Shown: positions 63,507 to 64,000 of the stretch, in pieces | Numbering within the stretch: position 1 is the stretch's first letter | How the letters are laid out: each line of letters begins with the position of its first letter | DNA from: Heterohyrax brucei | Lineage: Eukaryota > Chordata > Mammalia > Hyracoidea > Procaviidae | NCBI GenBank assembly: GCA_028571685.1 | Contig: CM053162.1 | Location: forward strand, 68,250,351 to 68,314,350 | Direction: 5' to 3' | DNA length: 64,000 nucleotides | The notes under the pieces: generated by a model | What the model was told of the DNA's origin: nothing | The model's database searches: none | What the model saw: only the letters and a program-made list of their open reading frames with translations | Translations under genes and position numbers: made by a program

Positions 63507-63777
63507 ATCAGAAACTTCTAAAAACACTCTAAAATAATTGATCCAGACCTGCTCACACGTTGTGAATTCCTCCCCGGCAAAACTTCTCACAGTCACAGTT
63601 GACTCAGTACGGGCTGTACCCGGGGAGACAGTGCTGTTTCCTTCTGTTCAGCATGACCACTTGTGTTGCTCTCCCTAATTCAATAATCTAATGCTGAGCT
63701 ACTTGCTTGCAAGAACTTTCTTTTCTCACTGCCTTCCCCATCTTTAGTATAGTTAGACACAGTTGCCTCTTGAGTTA
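63507..63777. other. Unassigned spacer
   Basis: No feature recognised. Confidence 0.3.
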
Positions 63778-63943
63778 CTGTTTTTCAAAGGGGGCTCATT
63801 GCGTGGAAATCACTGGGTGTTTGGTCCAGAGTCAGATCTACTTAAAAAGTATCCCTGGAAGTGGGGGTCTGCATTCCGCACATTTTAAATAAGGATTGCA
63901 GGTAACTTTTAAACTTGTTGAAATCGAAGAACCACTGTCCTGA
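63778..63943 (+). mobile_element. MER5A-like hAT-Charlie element
   Basis: Order of words fits MER5A: 'ctgtttttcaaagggggctc', 'gtggaaatcactgggtgttt', 'tggaagtgggggtctgcatt', 'taacttttaaacttgttgaa' and the terminal 'cgaagaaccactg'. Confidence 0.72.
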
Positions 63944-64000
63944 ATGAATATTTATTAAATGAATGTATCTATTCTAGACTAATTAGACTTCACTTACGTT

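Noticed and set aside
1-64000. CRISPR arrays, operons, bacterial ribosome binding sites, attachment sites
   Set aside because: The window is mammalian; the direct repeats are dispersed SINEs or simple repeats without regular spacers.

Overview
This window reads as nuclear DNA of a placental mammal, most likely an afrotherian (elephant, sirenian, hyrax, aardvark, tenrec group). The evidence is about 58 copies or fragments of a roughly 150-200 bp tRNA-derived SINE. Its head carries readable A and B boxes and its tail has the form 'gagtcggaatcgactc..ggcagtgggtttgg', which is the AfroSINE family. AfroSINEs occur beside RTE (Bov-B-like) LINEs with the same 3' end, L1s with a long 3' UTR, old L2/MIR, hAT (MER5A, MER20), a mariner fossil and two MaLR/MLT1-like LTRs. 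The exact species cannot be read from the sequence.

I found no intact cellular protein-coding gene, tRNA or rRNA gene, CRISPR array or operon. The longest open frame (58125-59009, minus) is the C-terminal end of an L1 ORF2. The next longest are a 171-codon frame at 26134-26649 with splice-like flanks at its start, and a 146-codon frame at 43748-44188. Neither is recognised. The window is best described as intergenic or deep-intronic DNA.

Layout. 1-9.9 kb: AT-rich DNA with L1 3' UTR pieces (one in an old hAT element, with target-site duplications), a long L2 relic and a run of three AfroSINEs. 10-13 kb: a 5'-truncated L1 followed by an older L1-like relic. 14-19.4 kb: MER20, MIR, and an old sense L1 carrying three antisense AfroSINEs. 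19.6-24.1 kb: dense AfroSINE cluster with a compound TA/TG/CA microsatellite and a MIR split by a SINE. 24.1-30 kb: repeat-poor DNA with a CpG- and homeodomain-site-rich block, plus SINEs at 25.5-28 kb. 31-32 kb and 37.8-38.9 kb: RTE LINE 3' ends. 33 kb: repeat-free block with a palindromic SOX-type site. 34-35 kb: L2. 40-42.2 kb: L1 with an inverted 5' part. 42.6 kb: a 137-nt palindrome. 44.5 kb: a SINE with a tRNA-Gly-like head fused to non-AfroSINE sequence that I attribute to RTE. 46.5-50.7 kb: SINEs and an LTR inserted into a SINE. 50.7-53 kb: repeat-poor with a CpG-rich block. 54-56.7 kb: L2 and an LTR. 57.1-59 kb: the youngest-looking L1. 59.9-60.35 kb: inverted mariner transposase fossils. 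60.9-63.5 kb: AfroSINE cluster. The end holds a MER5A.

The elements are related: AfroSINE and RTE share their 3' terminus here, as expected if the LINE machinery moves the SINE. The nesting order (L2/MIR/hAT and old L1 below, AfroSINE and younger L1 above) gives a relative time scale. No previously undescribed gene system was found. The best leads are the composite SINE, the palindrome, the repeat-free regulatory-looking blocks and the exon-like segment.
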